Source of the DNA: JAYQKL01 sp038142705 | GTDB lineage: Bacteria > Pseudomonadota > Alphaproteobacteria > RS24 | Length of the DNA stretch: 64,000 nucleotides | NCBI GenBank assembly: GCA_965217015.1 | Contig: OZ244224.1 | Location: 1,364,001 to 1,428,000, forward strand | Reading direction: 5' to 3' | Shown here: positions 22,989-32,872 of the stretch, piece by piece | Numbering within the stretch: position 1 is the first letter of the stretch | How the letters are laid out: each line of letters starts with the position of its first letter | Notes under the pieces: model-generated | What the model was told of the DNA's origin: nothing | The model's input: the letters and a program-made list of their open reading frames with translations, nothing else | Databases searched by the model: none | Translations under genes and position numbers: made by a program

Positions 22989-24257
22989 TCAGCTCGGGCT
23001 GTCAGCGGCCTCCAGCTCATCTAAACCATATGCCGCATGTAATGAGCGGACAGCCAGCTCTGTATAATCAGCATCAATCAAAACACTGACCTTGATTTCA
23101 GAAGTTGAAATCACATGAATATTGATGCCCTTATCAGCCAGAACCGTAAACATTTTTTGGGCAACACCAGCATGGCTTCGCATGCCAATACCAACAATTG
23201 AAACTTTGGATAAGCCGCCAGCGTTTTCAAGCTGGTCATAGCCTATATCAGACTTGCCTTTTTCAATCACCGCGACGGCGCGTTGTAATTCATCATTCGG
23301 CACTGTAAAGGTGATATCTGTATGCCCGCCATCTGACGAAATATTCTGCACAATCATATCAACATTAATGGCCGCATCAGCGAGCGGGCCAAATACTGCC
23401 GCCGCAATGCCGGGCTTATCGGCAACCTGACGCAATGTGATTTTCGCCTCATCGCGTGAATAAGCAATGCCACTTACAACTTCTTGTTCCATGATAAACT
23501 CCTCATTGCAAACCAGCGTTCCAACCAATCCGTCCTCTGGATAGCTGGCCTGCGGGTCATCAAAACTGGCGCGCACTTGCAAACAAACATTGTGAACCAT
23601 GGCCAGCTCAACAGAACGTGTTTGCAAAACTTTCGCCCCTAAAGATGCGCTTTCAAGCATTTCTTCATAACTGATACGCGCCAAACGCCGCGCTTCTGGC
23701 ACAATGCGCGGGTCGGTAGTATAAACGCCATCTACATCTGTATATATATCACATCTATCAGCATTGAGCGCCGCCGCCACCGCAACCGCGCTGGTATCTG
23801 AGCCGCCGCGCCCTAAAGTGGTGATGCGGTTATCATCTGCCAGTCCTTGAAAACCGGCAATCACCGCCACGCGCCCTTGTTTGAACTGCGCTTCGATTTC
23901 TGCTGTTTCAATACCAGAAATACGCGCCGCCCCATGCACATTATTGGTGTGCACAGGCAATTGCCAGCCTAGCCAGCTGCGCGCTGGAATATCTAACTCA
24001 TTCAGCGCCATGGCCAAAAGCCCGATACTGACCTGTTCACCCGCCGCCACAATCACATCATATTCACGCGCATCATGCAAAGGCGCAATCTCACGCGCCA
24101 AGCCAACCAGACGATTGGTTTCACCAGACATAGCCGAGACCACGACGGCCACCTCATGTCCGGCATCGACCTCTCGTTTGATATGTTGTGCCACATTGCG
24201 GATACGCTGGGTATCGCCAACCGATGTGCCACCAAATTTCATGACCAAGCGCGCCAT
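22989..24257 (-). CDS. lysC: Aspartate kinase
   Basis: A 422-residue monofunctional aspartokinase, the first step toward lysine, threonine, methionine and diaminopimelate. The amino-acid kinase domain opens with MKFGGTSVGD (KFGGTS at 7-12) and includes the GRGGSDTSA loop. Two C-terminal ACT domains (about 265-340 and 345-415) would give feedback control by lysine/threonine. AAGGG precedes the ATG. It is divergent from ubiG and is the first gene of the lysC-ptsP stretch. Confidence 0.97.
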   Translation of the reverse strand: MARLVMKFGGTSVGDTQRIRNVAQHIKREVDAGHEVAVVVSAMSGETNRLVGLAREIAPLHDAREYDVIVAAGEQVSIGLLAMALNELDIPARSWLGWQLPVHTNNVHGAARISGIETAEIEAQFKQGRVAVIAGFQGLADDNRITTLGRGGSDTSAVAVAAALNADRCDIYTDVDGVYTTDPRIVPEARRLARISYEEMLESASLGAKVLQTRSVELAMVHNVCLQVRASFDDPQASYPEDGLVGTLVCNEEFIMEQEVVSGIAYSRDEAKITLRQVADKPGIAAAVFGPLADAAINVDMIVQNISSDGGHTDITFTVPNDELQRAVAVIEKGKSDIGYDQLENAGGLSKVSIVGIGMRSHAGVAQKMFTVLADKGINIHVISTSEIKVSVLIDADYTELAVRSLHAAYGLDELEAADSPS

Positions 24258-24453
24258 TATTTTCCCTTTAATCTCAGGCGAGAAAAAATCCCCACCAAAG
24301 CTGGACTTGTGTTCCTAATTACCCCATATAATCATGCAAGAATAATTGCTATGGGAGCGGGCTTATTTACAGGGAAAACACCCCCTATGTCCAGAACCTT
24401 ATCAATTTATTCAAAAACCAAAATCATTACTGTGGGTCGGTAAAGGAAAGAAA

Positions 24454-25212
24454 ATGAGCGATAAAGACAGCTTCCAGCAAACTGTTGACGCAGATGAAAT
24501 CGCTAAATTCTCTGCAATGGCAGAAGAGTGGTGGGACCCGCATGGCAAATTTCGCCCCTTACATAAATTCAATCCAACACGGCTGGACTATATTAAAACC
24601 AAAGCCTGCGCCCATTTTGCGCGCCAGCCTGATGATTTGGAACCGCTGGCTGGCTTAAAGCTTTTAGATATTGGCTGTGGCGGGGGTTTACTGAGCGAGC
24701 CAATGTGCCGCTTGGGCGCGCAAGTGACCGGCGCAGATGCTGGCGAAGCCAATATTAAAACCGCCAGCCTGCATGCCGAAAAAATGGGGTTGGATATTGA
24801 TTATCAGTGCATCACCGCTGATGCGCTGGCCGCAAAGGGCGCACAATTTGACATTATCCTTAATATGGAAGTGGTTGAGCATGTGGCTGATGTGCCGGCC
24901 TTTATGCAAGCCTGCGGCCAAATGCTGAAACCTGAGGGCATGATGTTTTTTGCCACGCTGAACCGCACACTTAAATCATTTAGCTTTGCGATTATTGGGG
25001 CTGAATATGTGTTGCGCTGGTTGCCACGCGGCACACATAATTGGAACCAGTTTATCACCCCGTCTGAAATGGGAGATTATCTTGCGCTTTCTGGCCTTGA
25101 AGCGGCAGAAATGACTGGGGTGAGCTTTAACCCATTGGCCGATAAATGGCGTTTGTCGCAAGATTTAAGCATCAATTATATGGGTGTGGCGCACAAAACG
25201 CCGCAAAATTAG
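24454..25212 (+). CDS. ubiG: Ubiquinone biosynthesis O-methyltransferase UbiG
   Basis: A 252-residue SAM-dependent methyltransferase acting on both O-methylation steps of ubiquinone synthesis, at the membrane. The family start FSAMAEEWWDPHGKFRPLHK is present, then the SAM motif LDIGCGGG at 71-78. I place the start at 24454, where AAAGGAAAG lies just upstream; the in-frame stretch before it is not conserved. It is divergent from lysC and converges on the DUF1178 gene with a 30-bp gap. Confidence 0.97.
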   Translation: MSDKDSFQQTVDADEIAKFSAMAEEWWDPHGKFRPLHKFNPTRLDYIKTKACAHFARQPDDLEPLAGLKLLDIGCGGGLLSEPMCRLGAQVTGADAGEANIKTASLHAEKMGLDIDYQCITADALAAKGAQFDIILNMEVVEHVADVPAFMQACGQMLKPEGMMFFATLNRTLKSFSFAIIGAEYVLRWLPRGTHNWNQFITPSEMGDYLALSGLEAAEMTGVSFNPLADKWRLSQDLSINYMGVAHKTPQN

Positions 25213-25242
25213 CACCACTGGTAAAAACGGATAAACACCGCA

Positions 25243-25656
25243 TTAATTTTGTTTCTTAGACGGCACAGAATGAGGCAGTGGTGTCACCTCAATGCCTTCT
25301 TCAATAAGTTCCGCCGCGTCCTCTAGCGTGGTCTCGCCGTAAATATCCCGCTTCTCTGAATCGCCATAATGCATGGCCCGCGCCTCATCGGCAAAATCTT
25401 CGCCGACATACTCAAAATTTTCAGCCACATGTTGTTCAACTTGGCGCACCATTTGGACAAATTTTTCTTGCGGCTCTGGCTGCTGGTTTGATTTTTTGGC
25501 AATGCCTGGCGCCATAATCGCTTTGTCCACTTTTTTGGTTTGGCAAACAGGGCATTCCAAACGCCGTTTTTTCTTATCTTCATCAAATGCGGCACTATCG
25601 CGAAACCAAGCTTCAAATTCATGGCCGTCTTTACAAATCAAATCATAGCGGATCAT
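25243..25656 (-). CDS. DUF1178 family protein
   Basis: A 137-residue protein of the DUF1178 family. The start MIRYDLICKDGHEFEAWF and the CPVC element with an upstream C-x-x-x-H suggest a small zinc-ribbon, but the function is unknown. The gene overlaps the upstream amidase gene by 14 nt and has GGAG 7 nt before the chosen ATG at 25656, so the two are translationally coupled. This pair is common in Alphaproteobacteria. Confidence 0.9.
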   Translation of the reverse strand: MIRYDLICKDGHEFEAWFRDSAAFDEDKKKRRLECPVCQTKKVDKAIMAPGIAKKSNQQPEPQEKFVQMVRQVEQHVAENFEYVGEDFADEARAMHYGDSEKRDIYGETTLEDAAELIEEGIEVTPLPHSVPSKKQN

Positions 25657-26515
25657 TGTTAAGCTCCAAAGAAAACGCCTTGCCATGTTCTAAAACAGGA
25701 ATTTGCTGGCGGGTTTTTTGTAATTGCGACAAATCCAATTCAGCCAATAACACCCCTTCGCCTTCCTTTTTTTCAGCCAAAACACGCCCCCAAGGGTCAA
25801 TCACCAGACTATGACCATATGTTTCACGGCCATTTGGGTGATGCCCCCATTGGGCAGGCGCGACCATAAAACTGGCGGTTTCAATCGCGCGCGCTTGCAA
25901 TAAAATCTGCCAATGTGCCTTGCCTGTCGGCACCGTAAAGGCAGCAGGCACGGTCATAATCTGCGCGCCAGCTTCAGCCATTTGTCGATAAAGCGCAGCA
26001 AAGCGTAAATCATAACAAATACTCAAACCTAGCCGTGCGCGCACGGCATCTGACCCTTGTGTGAAGTCACAATCCACTAAAACCGCACGCGTACCGCCAT
26101 CATATTTGCTGGACTCGCGATGGCTTTCGCCACTGGCCAACGCCACATCAAATAAATGAATTTTATCATATGAGGCAACGCATGCACCATTGGGCGCAAA
26201 AAGCAAAGAGCGATTCACCGCCCGCCCCGCGGCATTTTTTAGAATAAATGAACCCGCCTGCAACCAAATCCCAGCCTGTTTGGCTTTTTGGGCAAAAGCT
26301 GCCACGCATGGATCCTCTTCCTGCACACAGATTTGCGCATAAAGCTGGTCTTTATCCGCTGGCATAAAATTACTGGTTTCGGGCGTTACGACCCATTGCG
26401 CGCCAGCAGAAACAGCTTCATCAATATAATCCAGCAGACGCGGGAGATTCTCTTCAGCCGCCACGCCGCTGCAAAACTGAATACAAGCCATTTTGAGCGA
26501 TACTGGCTCACCCAT
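25643..26515 (-). CDS. Carbon-nitrogen hydrolase (Nit1-like amidase)
   Basis: A 290-residue nitrilase-superfamily amidase. The Glu-Lys-Cys catalytic triad is complete: E46 in VVTPETSN, K118 in YDKIHLFD and C167 in SICYDLRF. The pattern is closest to the Nit1/deaminated-glutathione amidase group, which removes damaged glutathione; that substrate is inference. It is followed by the overlapping DUF1178 gene and preceded 38 bp upstream by comF. In many relatives a glutaredoxin gene sits between comF and this gene; none is present here. Confidence 0.92.
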   Translation of the reverse strand: MGEPVSLKMACIQFCSGVAAEENLPRLLDYIDEAVSAGAQWVVTPETSNFMPADKDQLYAQICVQEEDPCVAAFAQKAKQAGIWLQAGSFILKNAAGRAVNRSLLFAPNGACVASYDKIHLFDVALASGESHRESSKYDGGTRAVLVDCDFTQGSDAVRARLGLSICYDLRFAALYRQMAEAGAQIMTVPAAFTVPTGKAHWQILLQARAIETASFMVAPAQWGHHPNGRETYGHSLVIDPWGRVLAEKKEGEGVLLAELDLSQLQKTRQQIPVLEHGKAFSLELNNDPL

Positions 26516-26553
26516 AAAACGCCCCTTTAAGAAAAATATATCTCATAGGAATA

Positions 26554-27327
26554 TCATATATGGACAATTTCTGGCATCACAACCCTTGCTGCCGTTAAAA
26601 CTGAAATTTTTGCGACCCCTGCGCGGCGACAAATTTTCGCACAAGCCTCAACCGTGGCTCCGGTTGTCAGCACATCATCAACCAACACCACATGTTTATC
26701 TTTCAGTTTTGCGCGGTGGCGCGGGGCAATAGCAAACGCGCCCTGCAAATTTTGTTTGCGCATGGGGCGGGTCAATCCAATTTGCTGCCGCGTGCGTTTC
26801 ACACGGCGCAACCAGTTCACCTGCATCGGAATTTGAGTGTGTTTCGATAAACCTCTGGCCAGCTCTGCCGATTGATTATAACGCCGCATTAAAAGCCGCG
26901 TCCAATGCAACGGCACGGGCATAATCACATCTGCATCTGGCCAAAAATCAGCCCCCGCACGCAACATGAACGGCAATAGCAATTGCCGCAATTCCAGCCT
27001 GTCATGAAACTTAAACCGGCGAATAAGCAAGCGCGCGGCACCGTCATAAATCAGCGCGGCGCGGGCACAATCATAGGCTGGCGGGCGCATCATGGCATTC
27101 AGTGACACTGTCTCTGGCCCCAAATCATAGGGTAAAGGGGTGCCCGTGCGCTGGCAAATAGGGCCATCAATAAAAGACAACCCTTCCCAACATGTGCCGC
27201 ATAACGCAACATGCCCTTGCACAGGCTGATAACAAAGCACACAACGCGGCGGCAATAGCACATCAAGCATAGATAGAAACACAGAGCCATCGCGTGGCTC
27301 TGTCGGGGCGTTTATAGAATGTGGCAT
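26554..27327 (-). CDS. comF: ComF family phosphoribosyltransferase-like protein
   Basis: A 257-residue ComF-type protein. The N-terminus carries a zinc-finger cysteine set (CVLCYQPV, then LCGTCW). The C-terminal half is a type I phosphoribosyltransferase fold with the PRPP loop VVLVDDVLTTGATVEAC, acidic pair D217/D218. ComF proteins assist DNA uptake in competent bacteria; a role in this organism is not shown. No Shine-Dalgarno precedes the ATG, which is divergent from the methyltransferase gene 70 bp away. Confidence 0.92.
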   Translation of the reverse strand: MPHSINAPTEPRDGSVFLSMLDVLLPPRCVLCYQPVQGHVALCGTCWEGLSFIDGPICQRTGTPLPYDLGPETVSLNAMMRPPAYDCARAALIYDGAARLLIRRFKFHDRLELRQLLLPFMLRAGADFWPDADVIMPVPLHWTRLLMRRYNQSAELARGLSKHTQIPMQVNWLRRVKRTRQQIGLTRPMRKQNLQGAFAIAPRHRAKLKDKHVVLVDDVLTTGATVEACAKICRRAGVAKISVLTAARVVMPEIVHI

Positions 27328-27396
27328 ATGATACCGACTTCCTTTTCGGCTGTCTTATTCTTTTCTTTCGGTTCAATATTTGTATATAGTGCCGTC

Positions 27397-28266
27397 ATGT
27401 CGAATAAAGTGCCAGAGATTTTTGACCGTGCCTTGCGCCAGCACCGTTTGCGCCGCGCCTACCCTCATTTTAACAAAGCCGATTTTTTGCTGCGGCGCAT
27501 GGCGCAGGACATGAACGAACGGCTTTTAGATGTGAACCGAAAATTCGAAAAAGCCCTGATTGTCACCCCCCATGAAAGCGTGTTGGACGACATCACAGCC
27601 CTGACAGATAAAATCCAGCATGTTGAAATTGCCTTATCCACCCCGCTTGATGACCGCTTTCTTGATGAAGAAAACCCGCAGCTTCAAAAAGCGAATTATG
27701 ATTTAATTCTCTCGCTAAATGGCTTGCATTGTGTCAATGACCTGCCGGGCAGCCTGATACAATATCACCTTGCTTTGCGGCCAGATGGGTTGTTTCTGGC
27801 CAGCTTACCGGGTGGAGAGACCTTAACCGAATTGCGCCAAAGTTTCATGCAAGCCGAAGCCGAAACCACGGGCGGGGTCAGTCCGCGTATCCACCCATTT
27901 GCCGATTTACAAGATATGGCAGCGCTTATGCAGCGGGCAGGTTTTGCCTTGCCCGTTGTCGATTATGACCGCGTAACCGTGCGTTACGAGCATGCTTTGG
28001 CCTTGTTAAAAGACCTGCGCCATATGGGGGAAACCAATTGCCTCAAAGACCGTCATCGCCAGCCCCTAAAACGCCAAACTCTGATGCGCATGGCAGAAAT
28101 TTATCAGCAAAGCCACCAGCATGATGATGGCAAAATTCCTGCCATTTTTGATTTAATTTATCTTTCGGGCTGGGCGCCTCATGAGAGCCAGCAAAAACCA
28201 TTAAGACCGGGCAGTGCAAAAATGCGCCTTGCCGATGCCTTAGGTGTGGAAGAGAAAAAAATTTAA
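27397..28266 (+). CDS. SAM-dependent methyltransferase, NDUFAF5/BioC-like
   Basis: A 289-residue class I methyltransferase-fold protein. The N-terminus IFDRALRQHRLRRAYPHFNKADFL and the C-terminal half (GLFLASLPGGETLTELR, PRIHPFADLQDMAALMQRAGFALPVVD) match the alphaproteobacterial group related to mitochondrial NDUFAF5, which hydroxylates a complex I arginine. The canonical glycine-rich SAM loop is poorly preserved, as in that group. I start at the ATG at 27397. It lacks a Shine-Dalgarno, and a TATAGT hexamer ends 7 nt before it, which would fit a leaderless mRNA. Usually found opposite comF, as here. Confidence 0.85.
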   Translation: MSNKVPEIFDRALRQHRLRRAYPHFNKADFLLRRMAQDMNERLLDVNRKFEKALIVTPHESVLDDITALTDKIQHVEIALSTPLDDRFLDEENPQLQKANYDLILSLNGLHCVNDLPGSLIQYHLALRPDGLFLASLPGGETLTELRQSFMQAEAETTGGVSPRIHPFADLQDMAALMQRAGFALPVVDYDRVTVRYEHALALLKDLRHMGETNCLKDRHRQPLKRQTLMRMAEIYQQSHQHDDGKIPAIFDLIYLSGWAPHESQQKPLRPGSAKMRLADALGVEEKKI

Positions 28267-28281
28267 TCGCGTCGAGCGGGT

Positions 28282-28683
28282 CTAGACCAGCTCATTCAAA
28301 ATGCCAATCAAAGGCAAATCGGCGGGCGGCATATCCAGTTTAAAAAGCGCGACAGGCTTAACCCATTGCATATCTTGCCCCTCAACAGAACGCGGCTCCC
28401 CCTGCCATTTGCGGCAAATAAAAACCGGCATTAAAAGATGAAAATCTGCATAGCTGTGGCTGGCAAAACTTAAAGGCGCCAGACAAGCCGCCGTGACATC
28501 AATATCCAACTCTTCTTTTAACTCGCGTATCAGCGCGTTTTCAGGTGTTTCCCCAGCTTCAATTTTACCGCCCGGAAACTCCCACTTGCCAGCCATTGAC
28601 TTGCCTGCTGGGCGCTGTGTCACCAACACCTTGCCCTGCTCGTTGACCAGCGCGCAAGCCACCACCAGAACCTGTTTCATCAT
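28282..28683 (-). CDS. mutT: 8-oxo-dGTP diphosphatase MutT
   Basis: A 133-residue Nudix hydrolase that removes oxidised dGTP. The Nudix box GX5EX7REUXEE spans 39-61 and reads GKIEAGETPENALIRELKEE. Compact length and ALVNEQGKVLVTQRPAGKSM fit MutT. Its ATG overlaps the argJ stop by one base (TAATG), so translation is coupled. A second methionine follows immediately, so the start may be one codon later. Confidence 0.93.
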   Translation of the reverse strand: MMKQVLVVACALVNEQGKVLVTQRPAGKSMAGKWEFPGGKIEAGETPENALIRELKEELDIDVTAACLAPLSFASHSYADFHLLMPVFICRKWQGEPRSVEGQDMQWVKPVALFKLDMPPADLPLIGILNELV

Positions 28684-29939
28684 TAGCTCCGATAATCCGC
28701 GTTAATGGCAATATAGTCATGCGTCAAATCAGAGGTCCACACTTTTGACTGCCCTTTGCCAACACCAAGATGCACCTGAATATCAATCTCCTGACCGCGC
28801 ATATGTTTGGCAATAGGGCGTTCATCAAAATTTTTGACCGCCCGACCCGCCGAGGCCACCCGATACCCGCCAATATGAATGCGTAATTTATCTCGATTGG
28901 CGCGCTCACCTGATTTACCAACCGCCATCACAATCCGTCCCCAATTGGCATCTTCCCCAGCAATGGCCGTTTTAACCAATGGCGAATTGGCAATAGCAAG
29001 CGCTACCCGCCGCGCTGCCAAATCATTTTGCGCACCCTGCACACGCACCGTGATAAATTTCTTCGCACCTTCACCATCACGCACAATAAGCTGAGCCATC
29101 TCGACCATCATCTCTTGCAAAGCTTTGCGGAAACCAGCCAGTCTTTTATCGCCAGCTGAGCGAACAGGCTGATCTTTATGTTTTTTCGCTTGGGTCGCAA
29201 ACAATAAAACTGTGTCCGATGTCGAGGTGTCGCTGTCTACGGTAATCGCGTTAAAACTGTCCGCCACCGCTCCCTGCAGCAGTTTTTGCAAAACGGCAGC
29301 TGGCAAAGCAGCATCGGTAACAAAAAATGCCAACATGGTTGCCATGTCCGGCGCAATCATGCCTGAGCCTTTGGCAATCCCGTTTATCCGAACTTTCGTA
29401 CCCGCCAGCAAAACCTCGCGTGTCACTGTTTTGGGAAAAGTATCGGTGGTCATAATCGCCGCCGCGGCCTGCTCCCAGCTTGATGTTAGCGCCCGCGCTT
29501 CATCTGCCGCGAGCAGCTCTGTTACCGCGTGCTGCAATGGCTTAACATTAAGGTCCTCACCAATCACACCTGTGGACGCCATAAAAATTTGCTCTGCTGG
29601 GGCTGATAGTGCTGCGCCTGTATGTTGCGCGAGCAGGCGCACAGCCTGCGCACCTTTTTTACCCGTAAACGCATTGGCATTGCCCGCATTCACCAATAAA
29701 CCGCGCGCGCGCCCTTTTGGTAAATAAGCCCGACACCAATCAACCGCCGCCGATGGCATGGAAGAGCGCGTTGTCACCCCCGCAACTTTCGTTGCTGGGT
29801 CAAATTGCATCAATAAAACATCATCGCGGTTTTGATAGCGCTCACCACTCGCCGCCACACCTAGACGCACCCCTGCCACTGGTGCAAGTTTCTTTCGTTT
29901 TTTAGGCGCCAAAGGCGATACCGGATATTTTTGCGACAT
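28683..29939 (-). CDS. argJ: Bifunctional glutamate N-acetyltransferase/amino-acid acetyltransferase
   Basis: A 418-residue ArgJ of the cyclic arginine pathway; it recycles acetyl groups from N-acetylornithine to glutamate. The precursor self-cleaves before a threonine: the motif KGSGMIAPDMATMLAF is complete with T201. The start at 29939 has AAGGA about 8 nt upstream. Two further genes, mutT (overlapping) and accA-region genes, share the strand. It is divergent from secA across 230 bp in which I see no gene. Confidence 0.96.
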   Translation of the reverse strand: MSQKYPVSPLAPKKRKKLAPVAGVRLGVAASGERYQNRDDVLLMQFDPATKVAGVTTRSSMPSAAVDWCRAYLPKGRARGLLVNAGNANAFTGKKGAQAVRLLAQHTGAALSAPAEQIFMASTGVIGEDLNVKPLQHAVTELLAADEARALTSSWEQAAAAIMTTDTFPKTVTREVLLAGTKVRINGIAKGSGMIAPDMATMLAFFVTDAALPAAVLQKLLQGAVADSFNAITVDSDTSTSDTVLLFATQAKKHKDQPVRSAGDKRLAGFRKALQEMMVEMAQLIVRDGEGAKKFITVRVQGAQNDLAARRVALAIANSPLVKTAIAGEDANWGRIVMAVGKSGERANRDKLRIHIGGYRVASAGRAVKNFDERPIAKHMRGQEIDIQVHLGVGKGQSKVWTSDLTHDYIAINADYRS

Positions 29940-30169
29940 GGGTAATCCTTTATTCACAGCCGACTCAATCAAGTCATCATGCCCTTTCTTCAGCTAAAAG
30001 CGCAAGAGCCAGCTTGTATCAAAGCCAGAAAAAGCGTTCAAGCATACAGATTTGATATTTTCTTTGCACAAATCGCCTCGCTTCCATTGACACTGTCCTT
30101 TATGATGCTTACATCAGCTAGAGGTTTACAGTGTTCAGGGGGCTCCCTGGCTTTTGAGGGGGATAACCC

Positions 30170-32821
30170 ATGATGGGACTTTCCGGCATCGCGAAACGTT
30201 TTTTTGGTTCTGTCAATGACCGCAAACTCAAGCCCTATATAAAACGGGTGGCCGATATCAATGCGCTTGAAGCCGAATTTGAAGCGCTGAGCGATGATGC
30301 GTTGAAAGCCAAAACCCAAAGCTTTCGTGATGAATTAGCCAATGGCCGTACGCTTGATGACTTGCTTGTGCCTGCCTTTGCCGCCGTGCGTGAAGCCGCC
30401 AAGCGTAGTCTTGGCCAGCGCCATTTTGATGTGCAGCTTATTGGCGGCATGGTTTTGCATGATGGTAAAATCTCTGAAATGAAAACCGGTGAGGGCAAAA
30501 CATTGGTTGCGACCCTCCCTTGCTATTTGAACGCCCTTACCCAACGCAATGTGCATGTTGTTACCGTGAATGATTATCTGGCCAAACGTGACTCGCAATG
30601 GATGGCACAAGTGCATGAGCGTTTAGGCTTGAGCGTGGGGTGCATCACAAATGATATGGACGATGAAGCCCGCCGCGCCGCTTATCAAGCAGACATCACC
30701 TATGGCACAAATAATGAATTCGGTTTTGATTATCTGCGCGATAATATGAAATATAGTCGTGAAGACATGGCACAGGGCGAACCTTATTTTGCGATTATTG
30801 ATGAGGTAGACTCAATTTTAATTGATGAGGCGCGTACCCCGCTCATCATTTCTGGTCCATTGGAAGATAAAAGCGAGCTTTACCATCAGGTTAATGCGCT
30901 GGTGTCCAATCTGCTAGATGAAGATTTCGAGCTTGATGAAAAAACCAATAATGTAGTGCTAACCGATAGCGGCAATGACCATGTTGAAAAGCTGCTGCAA
31001 GAAGCAGGGCTGATGGACGAAACCAGCAGCATTTATGATATTGGCAATATCACTTTGGTGCATCATGTCACCAATGCTTTGAAAGCGCATAAGCTGTTCA
31101 GCCGCGATAAAGATTATATTGTGAAAGACGGGCAGGTGGTTCTGATTGATGAATTCACGGGCCGTATGATGGAGGGGCGGCGTTTTTCTGACGGCCTGCA
31201 TCAGGCTTTGGAAGCTAAAGAAGGCGCGGCCATTCAACCCGAAAACCAGACTTTGGCCTCGGTCACTTTCCAAAATTATTTCCGCCTTTATGAAAAAATA
31301 GCTGGCATGACAGGTACAGCCTTGACTGAGGCCGAGGAATTTATGGATATTTATGGGCTTGATGTATTGGAAATCCCTACCAATACGCCGATTGCGCGTC
31401 TTGACCATGATGACCAAATCTTCCGCACTGAGGCTGAAAAAATTAACGCCGTGATTGAGCTGATTCAGGATTGCCAGTCGCGCGGTCAGCCTGTGCTGGT
31501 TGGCACCACATCAATTGAAAAATCAGAAACATTGTCAATGGCCCTCAAGAAAAACAAAATTAAACATAATGTCTTGAATGCGCGCTATCACGAGCAAGAA
31601 GCCAGCATCATCGCGCAGGCTGGTGTGCCGGGCGCGGTGACAATTGCAACCAATATGGCAGGGCGCGGCACAGATATTCAATTAGGCGGCAATCTTGATA
31701 TGCGACTGGCCGAAGAATGTGCATCTGATATGGACGAAAGCCAGCGGCAAAAAATAACGACCAAAATTGAAACCGAAATTCAAACCGCCAAAGACCAAGC
31801 ACTTGCTGCCGGCGGGCTATGCGTGGTTGGCACAGAGCGCCATGAAAGCCGACGGATTGATAATCAGCTACGCGGACGCTCTGGACGCCAAGGTGATCCA
31901 GGCGCGTCTTATTTTTTCCTGTCGCTTGAAGACGACCTGATGCGGATTTTTGGAACTGACCGCATGGAAGGCGTGCTGGGGCGGCTTGGCCTTGAAGAAG
32001 GTGAAGCCATTATACACCCATGGATTAACAAAGCGCTGGAGCGCGCACAGAAAAAAGTTGAAGCGCGAAATTTTGATATTCGGAAAAATATTCTGAAATT
32101 TGACGATGTGATGAACGACCAACGCAAAGTGGTGTTTGAACAAAGGCTGGACTTCATGACCGCTAGCGATTTAAGCCCAGAGATTAAAGACATGCGCCAT
32201 CAAATTATTGATGAGCTGGTCGCCGCGCATATTCCCGAAAAAGCCTATGCTGAACAATGGGATTTGGACGGTCTGTCTAACCAATTAAAAGCGATTTTTG
32301 GGCAGGATTTTGACTGCCATAATTGGGCTGAGGAAGAAGGGATTGCGAATGAAGAAATCCTGACGCGCCTATACCAAAAAACCGACGACCTTGCTGCCAT
32401 GCGCGCCACAAATATTGGGCCAGAGCTGATGCGGCAGGTTGAAAAAAGCCTCATGCTGCAAATTCTTGACCAGCACTGGCGTGAGCATTTGCACACTTTA
32501 GAGCATTTGCGCCAAGTTATTGGCATGCGGGCTTATGGCCAGCGTGACCCGCTTGCGGAATATAAATTAGAGGCCTTTAGCCTGTTCTCCACCATGCTGG
32601 ACCAATTGCGTTTTGATGTGGTGCGCTATGTGATGAATGTCTCGGTTGAAATTGCGCAAAATATTGAAACGCCCGAAGCACCGGAAATGCAAGCAAGCGA
32701 TACAATGGCAGAGGGCATGCCAGCCGGGCTGGATCGAGGTGAATATGGCAAAGTGCCACGCAACGCACCTTGCCCTTGTGGCTCGGGCAAGAAATTCAAG
32801 CATTGTCATGGCCGTGCTTAA
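30170..32821 (+). CDS. secA: Preprotein translocase ATPase SecA
   Basis: An 883-residue motor of Sec protein export at the inner membrane. Walker A MKTGEGKT is at 104-111, the DEAD-like box DEVDSILIDEA follows in NBD1, NBD2 includes ATNMAGRGTDI, and the C-terminal zinc/SecB-binding tail CPCGSGKKFKHCHG occupies about 868-881 (C868, C870, C879, H880). GAGGGGG sits before the ATG. The stop codon lies inside a 16-bp tandem repeat. It converges on accA. Confidence 0.99.
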   Translation: MMGLSGIAKRFFGSVNDRKLKPYIKRVADINALEAEFEALSDDALKAKTQSFRDELANGRTLDDLLVPAFAAVREAAKRSLGQRHFDVQLIGGMVLHDGKISEMKTGEGKTLVATLPCYLNALTQRNVHVVTVNDYLAKRDSQWMAQVHERLGLSVGCITNDMDDEARRAAYQADITYGTNNEFGFDYLRDNMKYSREDMAQGEPYFAIIDEVDSILIDEARTPLIISGPLEDKSELYHQVNALVSNLLDEDFELDEKTNNVVLTDSGNDHVEKLLQEAGLMDETSSIYDIGNITLVHHVTNALKAHKLFSRDKDYIVKDGQVVLIDEFTGRMMEGRRFSDGLHQALEAKEGAAIQPENQTLASVTFQNYFRLYEKIAGMTGTALTEAEEFMDIYGLDVLEIPTNTPIARLDHDDQIFRTEAEKINAVIELIQDCQSRGQPVLVGTTSIEKSETLSMALKKNKIKHNVLNARYHEQEASIIAQAGVPGAVTIATNMAGRGTDIQLGGNLDMRLAEECASDMDESQRQKITTKIETEIQTAKDQALAAGGLCVVGTERHESRRIDNQLRGRSGRQGDPGASYFFLSLEDDLMRIFGTDRMEGVLGRLGLEEGEAIIHPWINKALERAQKKVEARNFDIRKNILKFDDVMNDQRKVVFEQRLDFMTASDLSPEIKDMRHQIIDELVAAHIPEKAYAEQWDLDGLSNQLKAIFGQDFDCHNWAEEEGIANEEILTRLYQKTDDLAAMRATNIGPELMRQVEKSLMLQILDQHWREHLHTLEHLRQVIGMRAYGQRDPLAEYKLEAFSLFSTMLDQLRFDVVRYVMNVSVEIAQNIETPEAPEMQASDTMAEGMPAGLDRGEYGKVPRNAPCPCGSGKKFKHCHGRA

Positions 32822-32857
32822 AAAGGGCCGTGCTTAAAAAGGGCCGTGCTTAAAAAG
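32810..32857. repeat. 16-bp tandem repeat, 3 copies, spanning the secA stop codon
   Basis: GGCCGTGCTTAAAAAG at 32810-32825, 32826-32841 and 32842-32857, three identical copies. The first encodes the last SecA residues (GRA) and the TAA stop; the others lie in the 50-bp gap before the accA end. Confidence 0.97.
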
Positions 32858-32872
32858 AGCTAAAATGAGAGC

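Noticed and set aside
24310..24332. CTTG followed by CCCCATATAAT upstream of ubiG, resembling a second sigma-32 promoter
   Set aside because: Only 12 bp separate CTTG from CCCC, against 17 at clpB; spacing is too short for sigma-32, and no good -35 fits the TATAAT for sigma-70.
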